Counted from the stretch's first letter, positions 30,696 through 39,925 are shown. The stretch is DNA of 47,234 nt from JAAZNO01 sp012798275 (GCA_035347995.1 DAOPQD010000019.1:1-47234), one strand, 5' to 3'. Made by a program: numbers and translations. Notes: generated from the sequence alone by a model not told the origin.

Positions 30696-32891
30696 ATGAT
30701 AAATCAAACGCACCCACTCCTCCACGCCCTCAATGCGCAACAACGCGAGGCCGTGACGGCTTCCGATGGTCCCGTCTTAGTGCTTGCCGGCCCCGGTTCG
30801 GGCAAGACGCGCGTCCTTACCCATCGCATCGCCTGGTTGCTGAGCGAGATGGGGGCCCCCTCGTGGCAAGTGCTGGCCGTCACCTTCACCAACAAAGCCG
30901 CCCGGCAGATGCGCGAACGCCTCACCACCATGCTGGGGCGCGAGGCCATGCTGGATATTTCCATGGGAACCTTCCACGCCACCTGCGCGCGCATCCTGCG
31001 ACGCGAGGCGGACCGCGCCGGATTTCCCCACGACTATCTGATTTTCGACGCCGACGATCAGCTGGCGACGATGAAACTCGTCATCAAAGAACTGGGACTG
31101 GATGACAAGAAATATCGCCCCGCCGCCATGTTGAACGCGATTTCCCAGGCGAAGAACGAGCTCCTCGCCCCGGAACAATACCCCATCCGCACCTATCACG
31201 ACGAGATTGTAGTCCGCGTCTACCGGCAATATCAGGCCACCCTGCGCCACAACAACGCGCTGGATTTCGACGATCTGCTCGTCGAACCGGTACGGTTGTT
31301 CCAGACGGAAGCCGATCTGCTCGAAAAATACCAGCGGCGTTTCCGCTACGTCCTGGTAGACGAATTCCAGGACACCAATCTGGCGCAATACGTGCTGCTG
31401 CGCCTCCTCACGCAGGGACACCGCAGCCTGTATGTGGTGGCCGATGAGGATCAATCCATCTATTCCTGGCGCGGGGCGGATTACCGCAACATTCGCCGGC
31501 TGCGGGAGGACTATCCCGAGCTGCAACAAATCCTGCTCACCGAAAACTACCGCTCGACCCAGGTGATTCTCGACGCCGCGCAGGCGGTCATCGCGCGGAA
31601 CCCCGACCGCACCCCCAAGCAGCTCTTCACGCAAAAACAGGGGGGCGCCGCCATCACCCTCCATGAGGCCTACGACGAGCAAGAAGAAGCCGCGTTCGTG
31701 GCCCAGGAGATCCAGAAGCTCCAGCGCGCCGGGAGAGCGTTGAACGACATCGCCGTCATGTATCGCACCAATGCCCAATCCCGCGCGTTGGAAGAAGCCT
31801 TCATCCGCGAAAAAGTGCCCTATCGCCTGATCGGCGGCGTGCGCTTCTACGCGCGCAAGGAAATCAAAGACGTGCTGGCCTATTTGCGGCTCGCCCAGAA
31901 CAGCGATGACGCTATCAGCTTCCAGCGAGTCGTCAACGTCCCCCCGCGAGGCATCGGTGCGCGGACGCTGGAAACCATCGCGCAGCGGGCCGCGCAGACG
32001 AACAGCAGTTCCTATCAGGCCGCGCAGCAGCTGCTGAGCGAAAGGGCCATAAGCGGGCGCATCGCCCAATCCCTGCAGTTCTTCCTCACGCTCATGACGG
32101 GATGGCAACAAGCGCGCACGCAGATGACGGTGGTCGCCTTGCTGGACCGCATCCTCAAAGAAGTGGAGTACGAGGCATTTCTACGGGATGGCTCCGAGGA
32201 GGGGGAATCCCGCTGGGAAAACGTGCGGGCGTTGCGCGCCGTGATGGAAGAACGCCCTGACCTTACGCTGACCGATTTTCTCACCGAGGTAGCGCTCGTC
32301 GCCGATGTGGACGACATTGACGAGGAAGTCCGCGCGGTGACGTTGCTGACCCTGCACAGCGCCAAGGGGCTGGAATACCCCATCGTCTTCCTCACCGGCG
32401 TAGAAGAGGGCCTCTTGCCCCACAGCCGCTCCGTCGAAGCCTCGCCCGAAGCCGTGGCGGAAGAGCGTCGTCTCTTCTACGTGGGCATCACCCGCGCCGA
32501 AGAGCGCCTGTATTTGAGCTACGCCTTCCGACGCGGATGGTATGGCAATGCGGACGTCACAGGCCCCTCCCGCTTCCTGGATGATTTGCCCGACGCCACG
32601 CTCGCGCGGCCCCGGCAGCGCACGACCGCGCGATCTCAGAGCCAAAACGCCGCGAGCCAGAACCCGGCGGCCGGGAGCAGCGCCTCCGTCCGCCGTGAAC
32701 GGCCGGCCCTGCAACCACGGTTCCAACGCGGACAGCGAGTCCAGCACCGGCGCTTTGGGCCGGGCACCGTGCAGGAAAGCATCGTCGAGGGCAACGAGGA
32801 GATCGTCACGGTGCTGTTCTTCGACAACCGCGTGGGGGTCAGGCAATTTCTGGCAAGCATGGCCCCGCTCGAACCCTTGTCGGAACATTGA
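30696..32891 (+). CDS. pcrA: UvrD/PcrA-type superfamily 1 DNA helicase
   Basis: This 3'-5' DNA helicase of repair and replication restart is 731 residues, the usual PcrA length. Motifs in order: LNAQQREAV (Q motif), Walker A GPGSGKTRVL, TFTNKAARQMRER (Ia), VDEFQDTN (II), VADEDQSIYSWRGA (III), LTENYRS (IV), LHSAKGLEYPIVFL (V) and YVGITRAEERLYL (VI). The C-terminal end FQRGQRVQHRRFGPGTV is the small Tudor-like domain that in PcrA contacts RNA polymerase. A long open frame continues upstream through the heptamer repeat, but it is an artefact of the repeat. The ATG at 30696 fits the promoter; a second ATG at 30687 lies inside the -10 hexamer. Confidence 0.94.
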   Translation: MINQTHPLLHALNAQQREAVTASDGPVLVLAGPGSGKTRVLTHRIAWLLSEMGAPSWQVLAVTFTNKAARQMRERLTTMLGREAMLDISMGTFHATCARILRREADRAGFPHDYLIFDADDQLATMKLVIKELGLDDKKYRPAAMLNAISQAKNELLAPEQYPIRTYHDEIVVRVYRQYQATLRHNNALDFDDLLVEPVRLFQTEADLLEKYQRRFRYVLVDEFQDTNLAQYVLLRLLTQGHRSLYVVADEDQSIYSWRGADYRNIRRLREDYPELQQILLTENYRSTQVILDAAQAVIARNPDRTPKQLFTQKQGGAAITLHEAYDEQEEAAFVAQEIQKLQRAGRALNDIAVMYRTNAQSRALEEAFIREKVPYRLIGGVRFYARKEIKDVLAYLRLAQNSDDAISFQRVVNVPPRGIGARTLETIAQRAAQTNSSSYQAAQQLLSERAISGRIAQSLQFFLTLMTGWQQARTQMTVVALLDRILKEVEYEAFLRDGSEEGESRWENVRALRAVMEERPDLTLTDFLTEVALVADVDDIDEEVRAVTLLTLHSAKGLEYPIVFLTGVEEGLLPHSRSVEASPEAVAEERRLFYVGITRAEERLYLSYAFRRGWYGNADVTGPSRFLDDLPDATLARPRQRTTARSQSQNAASQNPAAGSSASVRRERPALQPRFQRGQRVQHRRFGPGTVQESIVEGNEEIVTVLFFDNRVGVRQFLASMAPLEPLSEH

Positions 32892-33020
32892 GCCGCCGGG
32901 GACGGGAAAATAGTACAGAGCTTTGCGTTTCTGCGGTAAGCATGTATGCTACAATGTAGAAACGTGGGAACGGGCACACGTGCGCACGTGGGCACGGGTT
33001 TTATCTCTGAGGAGGCGGAC

Positions 33021-34565
33021 ATGACGAACGCGAGAAGGGCAATCTGGCTGGCCATCATCGGCTGCCTGATTGGCGTAGTGGCCCTCATCAGCGGTGTGCT
33101 GCTGACCCAAGATCGGGCAACGATCGCCGCCATCGTCGAGCCGCGGCGCAGCCAATCCATGCACGACATCGCCTACGCGAACTCCGCCAATCCGCGCCCC
33201 GTAAGCGACATCACCTGCAAGCTGGCCACGACGACGACCACGACACTTCCCAACATCACCACCTTCGAGACCGCGGCGATGATCGCCAACTACACCGGCC
33301 TGGCCCTGGCAGTGGGCGGAAAGGGGCAACAAATCGCCCCCCAGAAAAACTACTTTCGCCTGGATAATGCCACACTCGGCTGGGAATACCGCGTCCAGGC
33401 CATTCCCGATGGCGTAGGCAACTACAACCTGGCGATGATCGTCTACGACCGGGATCGCACTCCCATCATCACCGACGCCAATCCCTTCGACGGCAACTCC
33501 GCTTCAGTGGTCTTAGTAGCCAGCAGCACGGGCCCTTACTACTTCGAGGTCTATCAGTACAGCGAACAGTGCAGCGGCGGCACCTACCGGCTGGTCGTGA
33601 GCAGCGTGCAACCCACCAACACCCCCACCCCCACCCACACCCCCGCCGCCCCGACCGCTACCGGCATACCCGCTCCCACCTGGATCAGCGGCTTTGACCA
33701 GTATGAACCCAATTTCGACTTCGATACGGCGGTCACCATTGCCCCCGGTGTGACCTACAATCTCAACTTCGTTCCCTGGGGCAGCTCCGGGCCCGACAAT
33801 GATTACTTCAGGATCTGGATCAAGCCCGGGCTGTTCTTCGCTTGCGAGACTTCCGAGCTGGATCCCGGCGTGGACACCAACATGATCCTGTACGACGCCA
33901 ACCGCAATCTGTTGGCGGGCAACGATGATCGCGCGTTGGGCGATTACAGCAGCCGCGTGAACTATTACGCCACATATGAAGGCTGGCTCTACGTGCTCGT
34001 CGGTCATGGAGGACGGATAGACCTCCGCGATGTCGCCCACAGCAGTTACAAGCTGCGCTGCGCGATGACGGTGCCCGGGACCCCCACGACCACGCAGCCC
34101 ACCACACAACCGGGCGATAAAGACATCACGCCTGCCCCCACCCGCACGCCGCAACCGCCCTCTTCGCCTGTCGCCACTCCCACCCCCACACCGGAACCGA
34201 CCCAAGGGAACGTCGCCCTCACCTTCCGCGTCTTGACAACCCCCACACCGCTCGCTCCCACGCCAACACCGGCGGGATTCCGCACCTTCCGGGTCATCGT
34301 CTTCTACGATGCCAACAACGATGGAACTTTCGGCGCTGGCGAGGGTATTCCGGGCTTTTTCGTCCGCGTCTTACATGCCGTGAGCGGGGAAGAACTTGCG
34401 CGCAGCTACACCGATGATCAGGGCCAACAGTCCTTCACCGTACCCACAGCGGGAAGCGTGCGGCTGCTCATTCCCCTGCTGGGGTTGGATCGCCTGGTAG
34501 ATCCAACCACGCCAGAAGTGAAGATGCGAATTGCACCTTCAACATTGCCTGCAACTATCCCGTGA
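33021..34565 (+). CDS. membrane-anchored extracellular protein with PPC-like and SdrD B-like domains
   Basis: This 514-residue protein has one N-terminal membrane segment (AIWLAIIGCLIGVVALISGV) and a large external part. Two pre-peptidase C-terminal (PPC)-like beta domains follow, at about 80-195 (NYFRLDNATLGWEYRVQAI) and 220-360 (YEPNFDFDTAVTIAPGVTY). They are separated and followed by Thr-Pro-rich linkers (TPTPTHTPAAPT; TPTPTPEPT). A last domain (about 430-514) resembles SdrD B/Cna-type repeats: VIVFYDANNDGTFGAGEGIP, then YTDDQGQQSFTVP. GAGGAGG supports the ATG at 33021. It probably acts at the cell surface; the ligand is unknown. It overlaps no gene and is followed 17 bp later by another anchored protein. 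Confidence 0.75.
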   Translation: MTNARRAIWLAIIGCLIGVVALISGVLLTQDRATIAAIVEPRRSQSMHDIAYANSANPRPVSDITCKLATTTTTTLPNITTFETAAMIANYTGLALAVGGKGQQIAPQKNYFRLDNATLGWEYRVQAIPDGVGNYNLAMIVYDRDRTPIITDANPFDGNSASVVLVASSTGPYYFEVYQYSEQCSGGTYRLVVSSVQPTNTPTPTHTPAAPTATGIPAPTWISGFDQYEPNFDFDTAVTIAPGVTYNLNFVPWGSSGPDNDYFRIWIKPGLFFACETSELDPGVDTNMILYDANRNLLAGNDDRALGDYSSRVNYYATYEGWLYVLVGHGGRIDLRDVAHSSYKLRCAMTVPGTPTTTQPTTQPGDKDITPAPTRTPQPPSSPVATPTPTPEPTQGNVALTFRVLTTPTPLAPTPTPAGFRTFRVIVFYDANNDGTFGAGEGIPGFFVRVLHAVSGEELARSYTDDQGQQSFTVPTAGSVRLLIPLLGLDRLVDPTTPEVKMRIAPSTLPATIP

Positions 34566-34582
34566 GGGTGGGGAGAGACATC

Positions 34583-36004
34583 ATGCCCGAAACGCCTGAA
34601 ACTGCCAAAGAGGCGCCGGAAACCTTTACCGACCCGCCTTCCGCAGCGGCGTCGCCGGATACGACGGGGACACCTCCCTGGCCGCCGGCGCCTGCCGCCC
34701 CTCGCCCCGAAGGCCGGCCCTTTCCGCCCACCTGGGCGCTCCTGTTGATCGTCATCGGCGTCCTGCTGATCATCGCGGCGGCCGTCGGCACGCTGCTCAG
34801 CAATCAACGCGCGCAGCCCACGGGCGGAGCCGAGCCCCAGGTTGTGGAAAAACTGGCCACGTTCTCGTCGCCCCCGCAACTGCCGGAAGGCCTCGTGACG
34901 CTGCAGGAAAATGGCAATCCCCTGCCGACGGCAATGCCGCTGAATTTGCGCCTGCGCGATCAGGAATTCACCATCACCGCGGTGACGATGGAAGATCACC
35001 GCTGGCCCGTGCCGGAGACGGTGGATCATCAGATGGTGTGGATTTACGGCACCGTGATCAACTACGTCGTCGGCGTGCCCTATTCGCAGACGAACGAGTC
35101 CCTGCTCGGCGGGCTGGACTCGGCCTCCCGGATCACCATGACGCTCAGTACCGGCGTCCAGCTGATCTTTGGCAATCCGCAAGCGCGCCGCCTGCCGGCG
35201 GACGACCTCAGCGCCCTGAGCCAGGAACGGCCAGGATTGACCCTCGTCCTCCTCGGCAGCCCCACGACGGACCGCCTGATCATCCAGGCGCGGTATCTGC
35301 CGGAGGAGGGCACTACGACGGGCAATGCCCAGAAAGTGGGCGCGGTGCAGGTCTCGGTGAAGGACTCCGGCGTCATCAGCGCCGACGCGGGCGACGGGTT
35401 GAGGCGCTTTATCGTCGAATATGAAGTCACGAACGCCGGCACTGCCCAGCTAGATCCCAACCTCTTCGACATGGTCCTGGAGGATGGCCTGGGACAACGA
35501 TACGCCCTCAACCCGGAGACTTCGGCCATGGGAAAAGCGGGGCCGCTGTTGACGCTCATCCCGGCGGGGACGGCCGCGGCCGGCAGCGCCGGCTATCAGG
35601 TTCCCGCCGATCTGACGCCGCCATTGACCTGGATCTTCCGCGCCGACCCGACCTCAGGCGAGGCGGCCCGGTTCTCCCTGCCGTACCAGCCTCCGGCGCC
35701 CGCCCCGGGTCAACCCCAGGTGGAGCTGAGCGCCGCTTTCGTGGACAGCCGCCGGGACCTCATCGTGATCAACGGCGTGATTCGCAATGTTGGCGAATCC
35801 GCTCTGCCGGTGACCCTCGATAACGTGAAACTCACCTCCAGCATGGGGCCAGAGGTGTTGCAGGCCGCCTCTCCCGCCCTGCCCTGGACGGTGCAGCCGG
35901 GTGGACAGCAGCTGTTCGAGCTGCAGTTCACGCGCCCCACAGACGTGGAATCGGTCTTGCTGGAAGTGTGGGGATTCACGTTCCAGATCGAAGGGCTGCC
36001 TTGA
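34583..36004 (+). CDS. membrane-anchored protein with extracellular beta domains
   Basis: This 473-residue protein starts with a Pro/Ala-rich cytoplasmic stretch, followed by one membrane helix at about 55-80 (ALLLIVIGVLLIIAAAVGTLL). The external part has at least two beta-sandwich-like regions. One, near residues 250-370 (RRFIVEYEVTNAGTAQLDPN, then DGLGQRYALNPE), resembles DUF4352-type immunoglobulin-like domains. The C-terminal 100 residues repeat the same pattern (INGVIRNVGESALPVTLDNV). Function unknown; likely a cell-envelope partner of the gene upstream, with which it is probably co-transcribed. GGGGAG precedes the ATG at 34583. A GTG at 34562 overlapping the previous stop is an alternative. 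Confidence 0.7.
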   Translation: MPETPETAKEAPETFTDPPSAAASPDTTGTPPWPPAPAAPRPEGRPFPPTWALLLIVIGVLLIIAAAVGTLLSNQRAQPTGGAEPQVVEKLATFSSPPQLPEGLVTLQENGNPLPTAMPLNLRLRDQEFTITAVTMEDHRWPVPETVDHQMVWIYGTVINYVVGVPYSQTNESLLGGLDSASRITMTLSTGVQLIFGNPQARRLPADDLSALSQERPGLTLVLLGSPTTDRLIIQARYLPEEGTTTGNAQKVGAVQVSVKDSGVISADAGDGLRRFIVEYEVTNAGTAQLDPNLFDMVLEDGLGQRYALNPETSAMGKAGPLLTLIPAGTAAAGSAGYQVPADLTPPLTWIFRADPTSGEAARFSLPYQPPAPAPGQPQVELSAAFVDSRRDLIVINGVIRNVGESALPVTLDNVKLTSSMGPEVLQAASPALPWTVQPGGQQLFELQFTRPTDVESVLLEVWGFTFQIEGLP

Positions 36005-36020
36005 GCTCGCCCCCAAAACA

Positions 36021-36050
36021 AACGCGGCCCCACCTCAGTGGGGCCGCGTT
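36021..36050. terminator. bidirectional intrinsic terminator between convergent genes
   Basis: AACGCGGCCCCAC (36021-36033) pairs perfectly with GTGGGGCCGCGTT (36038-36050) around CTCA. On the minus strand the stem is followed by TGTTTTGGGG, on the plus strand by GCTATTTC. It sits between the stop codons at 36004 (plus) and 36070 (minus). Confidence 0.85.
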
Positions 36051-36069
36051 GCTATTTCACGCCGCAGCG

Positions 36070-36864
36070 TCACCGCAAGCGCATCAGCACGCCAAAACGG
36101 CCAGTACGACCCCCCTCCGCGCGGTGCGAATACCATTCATCCGTCCGCGCGGCGGTGTCCAGCTGCGAGGGAACCACCGTCAGCACGCCGGCAGCATGAA
36201 GTTGGGCGGTAATCGCCGCCGGCAGATCCAGAAAGGTCTGTCCCTCACGTTCTATGGCGAACGCCGTGTGAGGCGGCGTCACAGTAGCAATGGCGCGGAG
36301 CACTTCCGGCCCGACCGCGTAGTGACGCGGGCCAATCGCCGGGCCGAGGCCCACCCACAAGTCCGAGGGGCGCGTTCCGAACGCGATCGCCATCGCGCGC
36401 ACGGTCTCCGGAATGACACCGGCGGCCACACCCCGCCATCCGGCGTGGGCCAGGCCTATCGCGCCCTGCACCGGATCGAAAAACAACACCGGAGCGCAAT
36501 CCGCGAAACGCAGCAGCAACGTCACGCCCGGCGCCGCGGTAATCAGCGCGTCCGTCTCCGGGATGACCCGACCGCCGTCCGCCGCCGCAACGCAGGCCAC
36601 CCGACACCCGTGAACCTGATGCGGGGTGACGACAGTATCCGGCGGCGCCCCGAAGAGAGCCAGGACCCGACGATGATTTTCCGCCACCGCCGCGGGGTCA
36701 TCGCCCACGGTGCTGCCCAAATTTAGCGCCGCCAGAGGTCCCGTACTGACCCCGCCGAGGCGTGTGAGTAGCGCGTGCTCCACGTCCTCCAGCACCTGCG
36801 GGAAACGATACCACGCCAGGCCATCGCGTTGGCAACGCTCCACAGACGCCGCGGGGACGCTCAT
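36070..36864 (-). CDS. pgeF: PgeF/YfiH family protein (purine nucleoside phosphorylase / laccase-domain protein)
   Basis: Proteins of this family have been assigned peptidoglycan editing, purine nucleoside phosphorylase/adenosine deaminase and laccase-like activities. The conserved metal site is visible in TPHQVHGCRV (two His), LLLRFADCAPVLFFD (Cys) and GLAHAGWRGVAAG (His). The flanking signatures TRLGGVSTGPLAALNLG and VGLGPAIGP are typical. I chose the ATG at 36864 (MSVPAASVERCQ), which overlaps the upstream stop codon by four bases and gives 264 residues. It is the last gene of a three-gene minus-strand unit and ends at the bidirectional terminator. Confidence 0.9.
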   Translation of the reverse strand: MSVPAASVERCQRDGLAWYRFPQVLEDVEHALLTRLGGVSTGPLAALNLGSTVGDDPAAVAENHRRVLALFGAPPDTVVTPHQVHGCRVACVAAADGGRVIPETDALITAAPGVTLLLRFADCAPVLFFDPVQGAIGLAHAGWRGVAAGVIPETVRAMAIAFGTRPSDLWVGLGPAIGPRHYAVGPEVLRAIATVTPPHTAFAIEREGQTFLDLPAAITAQLHAAGVLTVVPSQLDTAARTDEWYSHRAEGGRTGRFGVLMRLR

Positions 36865-37307
36865 TTCTTGAGCAGCGATTTCAGCACCAACCCGATCCAG
36901 CCGACGCACCACATGCCCATGGCAATGCCCATCAAGGCGATTTTCTGCTCGTCCTGAATCGGCACCACCTTCGCACCCTCCGGACCGACCTCAATGTAAG
37001 CCAGGGGTCGCACCCGCGCGCCGCTGCCACCGCCGCCGCCCTCGCCGCCGCTGCCGGCGCCTTCCTCTTCATCGCAGCAGCAAGCCTCGGTCGCGGCTTC
37101 TTCCTCACTGCAGCAAGCCTCGTCATCACCTTCGCAGGTGCACTCGGTGGAACCCGAGCCCCAACCCATGCCAAAGCCGTAACTGACCTCAGCGACGGGA
37201 ATCAACACGCGGCCGTGCACCTCTTTGGGCTCGCCAAAAACCGCGTTGACGTTGGCCTTATCGGCTACACCCGCAATCCGTTCGACCATCGCAGAAAACT
37301 CCTCCAT
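36861..37307 (-). CDS. GerW/YtfJ family protein with Cys-rich insert
   Basis: This 148-residue protein has the GerW/YtfJ pattern: NAVFGEPKEVHGRVLIPVAE, VSYGFGMGWGSGS, a Gly-rich run, then RVRPLAYIEVGPEGAKVVPI and a C-terminal hydrophobic segment (ALMGIAMGMWCVGWIGLVL). YtfJ is a spore protein in Bacillus, but the family is common in non-sporulating bacteria. Between the two halves lies an acidic, cysteine-dense insert with nine Cys in about 30 residues (TECTCEGDDEACC, TEACCCDEEEG). This looks able to bind metal or form disulfides and is not a normal GerW feature. GGGAGGTG lies upstream of the ATG. Confidence 0.75.
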   Translation of the reverse strand: MEEFSAMVERIAGVADKANVNAVFGEPKEVHGRVLIPVAEVSYGFGMGWGSGSTECTCEGDDEACCSEEEAATEACCCDEEEGAGSGGEGGGGGSGARVRPLAYIEVGPEGAKVVPIQDEQKIALMGIAMGMWCVGWIGLVLKSLLKK

Positions 37308-37377
37308 CTCATCACCTCCCTGTGAAGATTGAAAAAGCGGTGAGTCGAGAATCGAATTATCCGCCTCTCACCACACT

Positions 37378-37674
37378 TTACCGGCGCGCGAACCGATTCA
37401 GAAGCAGAATCAGGAGCCCCATTCCTGCCACGAGCAGGGCGACGGCAGCCATCTGGCTGAGGGCGTTCTGCGTCGCATCGGGGATGTTGTACCAGTGTTT
37501 GATGTCTGCCCCCTCTTCGATGACGGAGACCGGGCGCATACGGCGGACCTGGAAGATGTGGCCCGCAGTGTTGTGCTCCAAAGTCGTCACCATTACGGAG
37601 GGCAGAAAACGCCGACCGCCAGCTTCGATGGGCGTGCCGGCGACGATTCGCGTCGTTGTGGAAATACCACTCAT
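37378..37674 (-). CDS. small C-terminally anchored membrane protein
   Basis: This 98-residue protein has a soluble N-terminus and one C-terminal membrane helix (AAVALLVAGMGLLILLLNRF) ending in Arg. The soluble part has IVAGTPIEAGGRRFLPSVMV, which echoes the GEPKEVHGRVLIPVAEV of the next gene, so the two may share a fold or derive from a common ancestor. GAGGGAG lies just upstream of the ATG. It is the first gene of the unit leading to the GerW-like gene and pgeF, 70 bp before the former. Function unknown. Confidence 0.65.
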   Translation of the reverse strand: MSGISTTTRIVAGTPIEAGGRRFLPSVMVTTLEHNTAGHIFQVRRMRPVSVIEEGADIKHWYNIPDATQNALSQMAAVALLVAGMGLLILLLNRFARR

Positions 37675-37833
37675 GTTGTGCTCCCTCGGAAACAGTAATC
37701 AGTGAGCCGTGAGTCGAGAGCCGTTACAGCCTCTGCTCACGGGCTATGGTTCACAACTCACATTCTCTTGCTTGCTCAGAATCGTTACCCGCGCCCGTGC
37801 GAACGCGATCTCGGATAACCGTCTCACACATCC

Positions 37834-37861
37834 ATTATACGCCGGGATGAGCTTGCCGCAA
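37834..37861 (-). promoter_or_regulatory. promoter of the small membrane protein-gerW-pgeF unit
   Basis: On the minus strand TTGCGG (37856-37861) and a perfect TATAAT (37834-37839) are 16 bp apart. The leader is about 150 nt. The divergent moeA promoter lies 52 bp away. The 312-bp gap 37675-37986 otherwise holds only an imperfect hairpin near 37702-37745. Confidence 0.7.
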
Positions 37862-37913
37862 CCGCGCCACAGCGGCGGTCCCAGAGAAGTTTCCGCAGGG
37901 AAGCGCACCGCGC

Positions 37914-37942
37914 TTGTCACGTTGCGCTCCTTGGGGTATGAT
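37914..37942 (+). promoter_or_regulatory. promoter of the moeA-like gene
   Basis: TTGTCA (37914-37919) and TATGAT (37937-37942) are 17 bp apart. The predicted start near 37949 gives a leader of about 38 nt. AGGTGAG lies some 15 bases before the ATG, so the ribosome binding site is poor. Confidence 0.65.
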
Positions 37943-37986
37943 ATAGGCAATTGGTATCACGAACTCAGGTGAGATAAAATCAGTGT

Positions 37987-39918
37987 ATGGAACATTCACG
38001 TAACGTCTATCTCAGCGAAGTCTCTCTAGAAGCCGCCTGGGCGCAATGGCGACAGGCGCTGGAACGCGCCGGCCGTTGGTCGCCATTTCCAGGGGAAGCC
38101 CTGCCCCTCGAACAGGCGCTGGGACGGGTCACCGCCGAGCCGATTTGGGCGCAGCTCTCCTCGCCGCACTTTCACGCCTGCGCCATGGACGGCTACGCCC
38201 TCCGCGCCGCGGACACGGTCGGCGCGAGCCCCGCGCATCCCCGGCGCCTGGAGCTGGAGACGCAGGCCCTGCCCGTGGACACCGGCGATCCCCTCCCCCG
38301 GTGGGCCGATGCGGTGGTCATGGTCGAACACGTTCAGCACGACAGGGGCGCCATTCTCCTGCACGCGCCGGTAGCGCGCTGGCAACACGTCCGCTCGGTC
38401 GGCGAGGACATCGTGGCGACGGAGCTGCTCCTCCCCGCCAATCACCGCCTGCGACCGGTGGACCTCGGCGCGCTGGCAGGAGCGGGGTACACCAGCGTGC
38501 GCGTGCGGCGCCGCCCGCGGGTGGCCGTCATTCCCACCGGCGACGAGCTGGTCACGCCGCGCCCCGATCCGCGCCCCGGCGAGCTGCTCGAATACAACAG
38601 CCTGGTGCTGGGCGCGCAGGTCGAAACGTGGGGCGGCGAGGCGCTGCGCTGGCCCATCGTGCCCGATGACCTCGAAGCGTTGCTGGCCGCGGTGACGGAA
38701 GCAGCGCGCCAGGCGGATCTGGTGTTGCTCAACGCCGGCTCCTCTGCCGGCCGGGAGGATTTTTCCGCGCGGGTGGTGGAGGCCCTCGGCGAGCTGCTCG
38801 TTCACGGCATCAACGTCCGCCCCGGACACCCGGTGGTGCTGGGCCTGTTGGAGCCGCAGGCGATCCCCATCATCGGCGTGCCGGGATATCCCGTGTCGGC
38901 AGCGCTGACCGGCGAGCTGTTCGTGCGCCCGCTCCTGTATCGCTGGCAAGGGCAGCCGGAGCCGCAACCGCCTACGGTGAAGGCCCACATCACCCGCAAG
39001 TTGCTTTCCCCTGGCGGAGACGACGAATTTGTGCGCGTCGTCGTGGGGCGCGTGGGGGAGCGCGTGCTGGCAGCGCCGCTGCCGCGCGGCGCCGGTGTCC
39101 TCACCTCCCTGGTGCGCGCCGACGGCCTGGTGCGCATTCCCCGCTTCCAGGAAGGGCTGAATGCCGGCGACGAGGTGACCGTGAGGCTCTATCACGGCCC
39201 GGAAATTCTGGAACACACGATTCTGGCGATTGGCAGTCACGATCTCACCCTCGATCTCATGTCCCAATACCTGGCGGAACAAGACTCCCCACGGCGACTG
39301 GCAAGCGCCAACGCCGGCAGCGTGGGAGGCCTGCTGGCGCTGCAGCGCGGCGAGGCCCACGTGGCAGGCTCGCACCTGCTCGATCCCGAAACGGGCGAGT
39401 ACAACCTGCCTTACCTTGCCCGCTATGTGCCGGAAACGCCGGTCGTGGTCGTGACCTTGACCCGTCGGGAGCAGGGCTTCATGGTAGCCCCCGGCAATCC
39501 CAAGGGCATCTTCAGCGTTGCCGATCTGGCGCGGCCGGAGGTCACGCTGGTGAACCGGCAGCGGGGAGCGGGCACACGCCTGCTGCTGGATTACCTCCTC
39601 GCGCAACAGGGCATCGCACCGACAGCGTTGCGCGGCTATGACCGGGAAGAGGTCACCCATCTGGCGGTCGCCGTGGACGTAGCGACGGGGCTGGCCGATT
39701 GTGGCCTGGGGGTCCGCGCCGCGGCGCAGGCGCTGGAGCTGGATTTCGTGTCCGTCGGCTGGGAACGCTACGATCTGGTCATTCCGCGCGTGCACTGGGA
39801 CAGCGAGCTCCTTGCCCCGCTGCGCGCCTTGCTACATAACCCGGCGTTCCAGGCGGCGGTGGCCGCCTTGCCGGGCTATGATCCGGCTTCCATGGGAACG
39901 CTCATCGCGGAAACTTAA
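37987..39918 (+). CDS. MoeA-type molybdenum cofactor protein fused to a periplasmic-binding-like domain
   Basis: This 643-residue fusion joins two domains. Residues 1 to about 410 are MoeA, which inserts molybdate into adenylated molybdopterin: SSPHFHACAMDGYALRAADT, GEDIV, VAVIPTGDELVTP, EYNSLVL, INVRPGHPVVLG and GVPGYPVSAA. Residues from about 425 to 643 are a PBP-like domain of the molybdate/ABC-binding type (LAIGSHDLTLDLMSQYL, then VNRQRGAGTRLLLDYLL and DYLLAQQGIAP). It has no signal peptide and so is cytoplasmic, perhaps delivering or sensing oxyanion or ligand. This two-domain form is known in archaea and some bacteria. No other molybdenum cofactor gene is in the window. Confidence 0.88.
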   Translation: MEHSRNVYLSEVSLEAAWAQWRQALERAGRWSPFPGEALPLEQALGRVTAEPIWAQLSSPHFHACAMDGYALRAADTVGASPAHPRRLELETQALPVDTGDPLPRWADAVVMVEHVQHDRGAILLHAPVARWQHVRSVGEDIVATELLLPANHRLRPVDLGALAGAGYTSVRVRRRPRVAVIPTGDELVTPRPDPRPGELLEYNSLVLGAQVETWGGEALRWPIVPDDLEALLAAVTEAARQADLVLLNAGSSAGREDFSARVVEALGELLVHGINVRPGHPVVLGLLEPQAIPIIGVPGYPVSAALTGELFVRPLLYRWQGQPEPQPPTVKAHITRKLLSPGGDDEFVRVVVGRVGERVLAAPLPRGAGVLTSLVRADGLVRIPRFQEGLNAGDEVTVRLYHGPEILEHTILAIGSHDLTLDLMSQYLAEQDSPRRLASANAGSVGGLLALQRGEAHVAGSHLLDPETGEYNLPYLARYVPETPVVVVTLTRREQGFMVAPGNPKGIFSVADLARPEVTLVNRQRGAGTRLLLDYLLAQQGIAPTALRGYDREEVTHLAVAVDVATGLADCGLGVRAAAQALELDFVSVGWERYDLVIPRVHWDSELLAPLRALLHNPAFQAAVAALPGYDPASMGTLIAET

Positions 39919-39925
39919 CGTCGCC

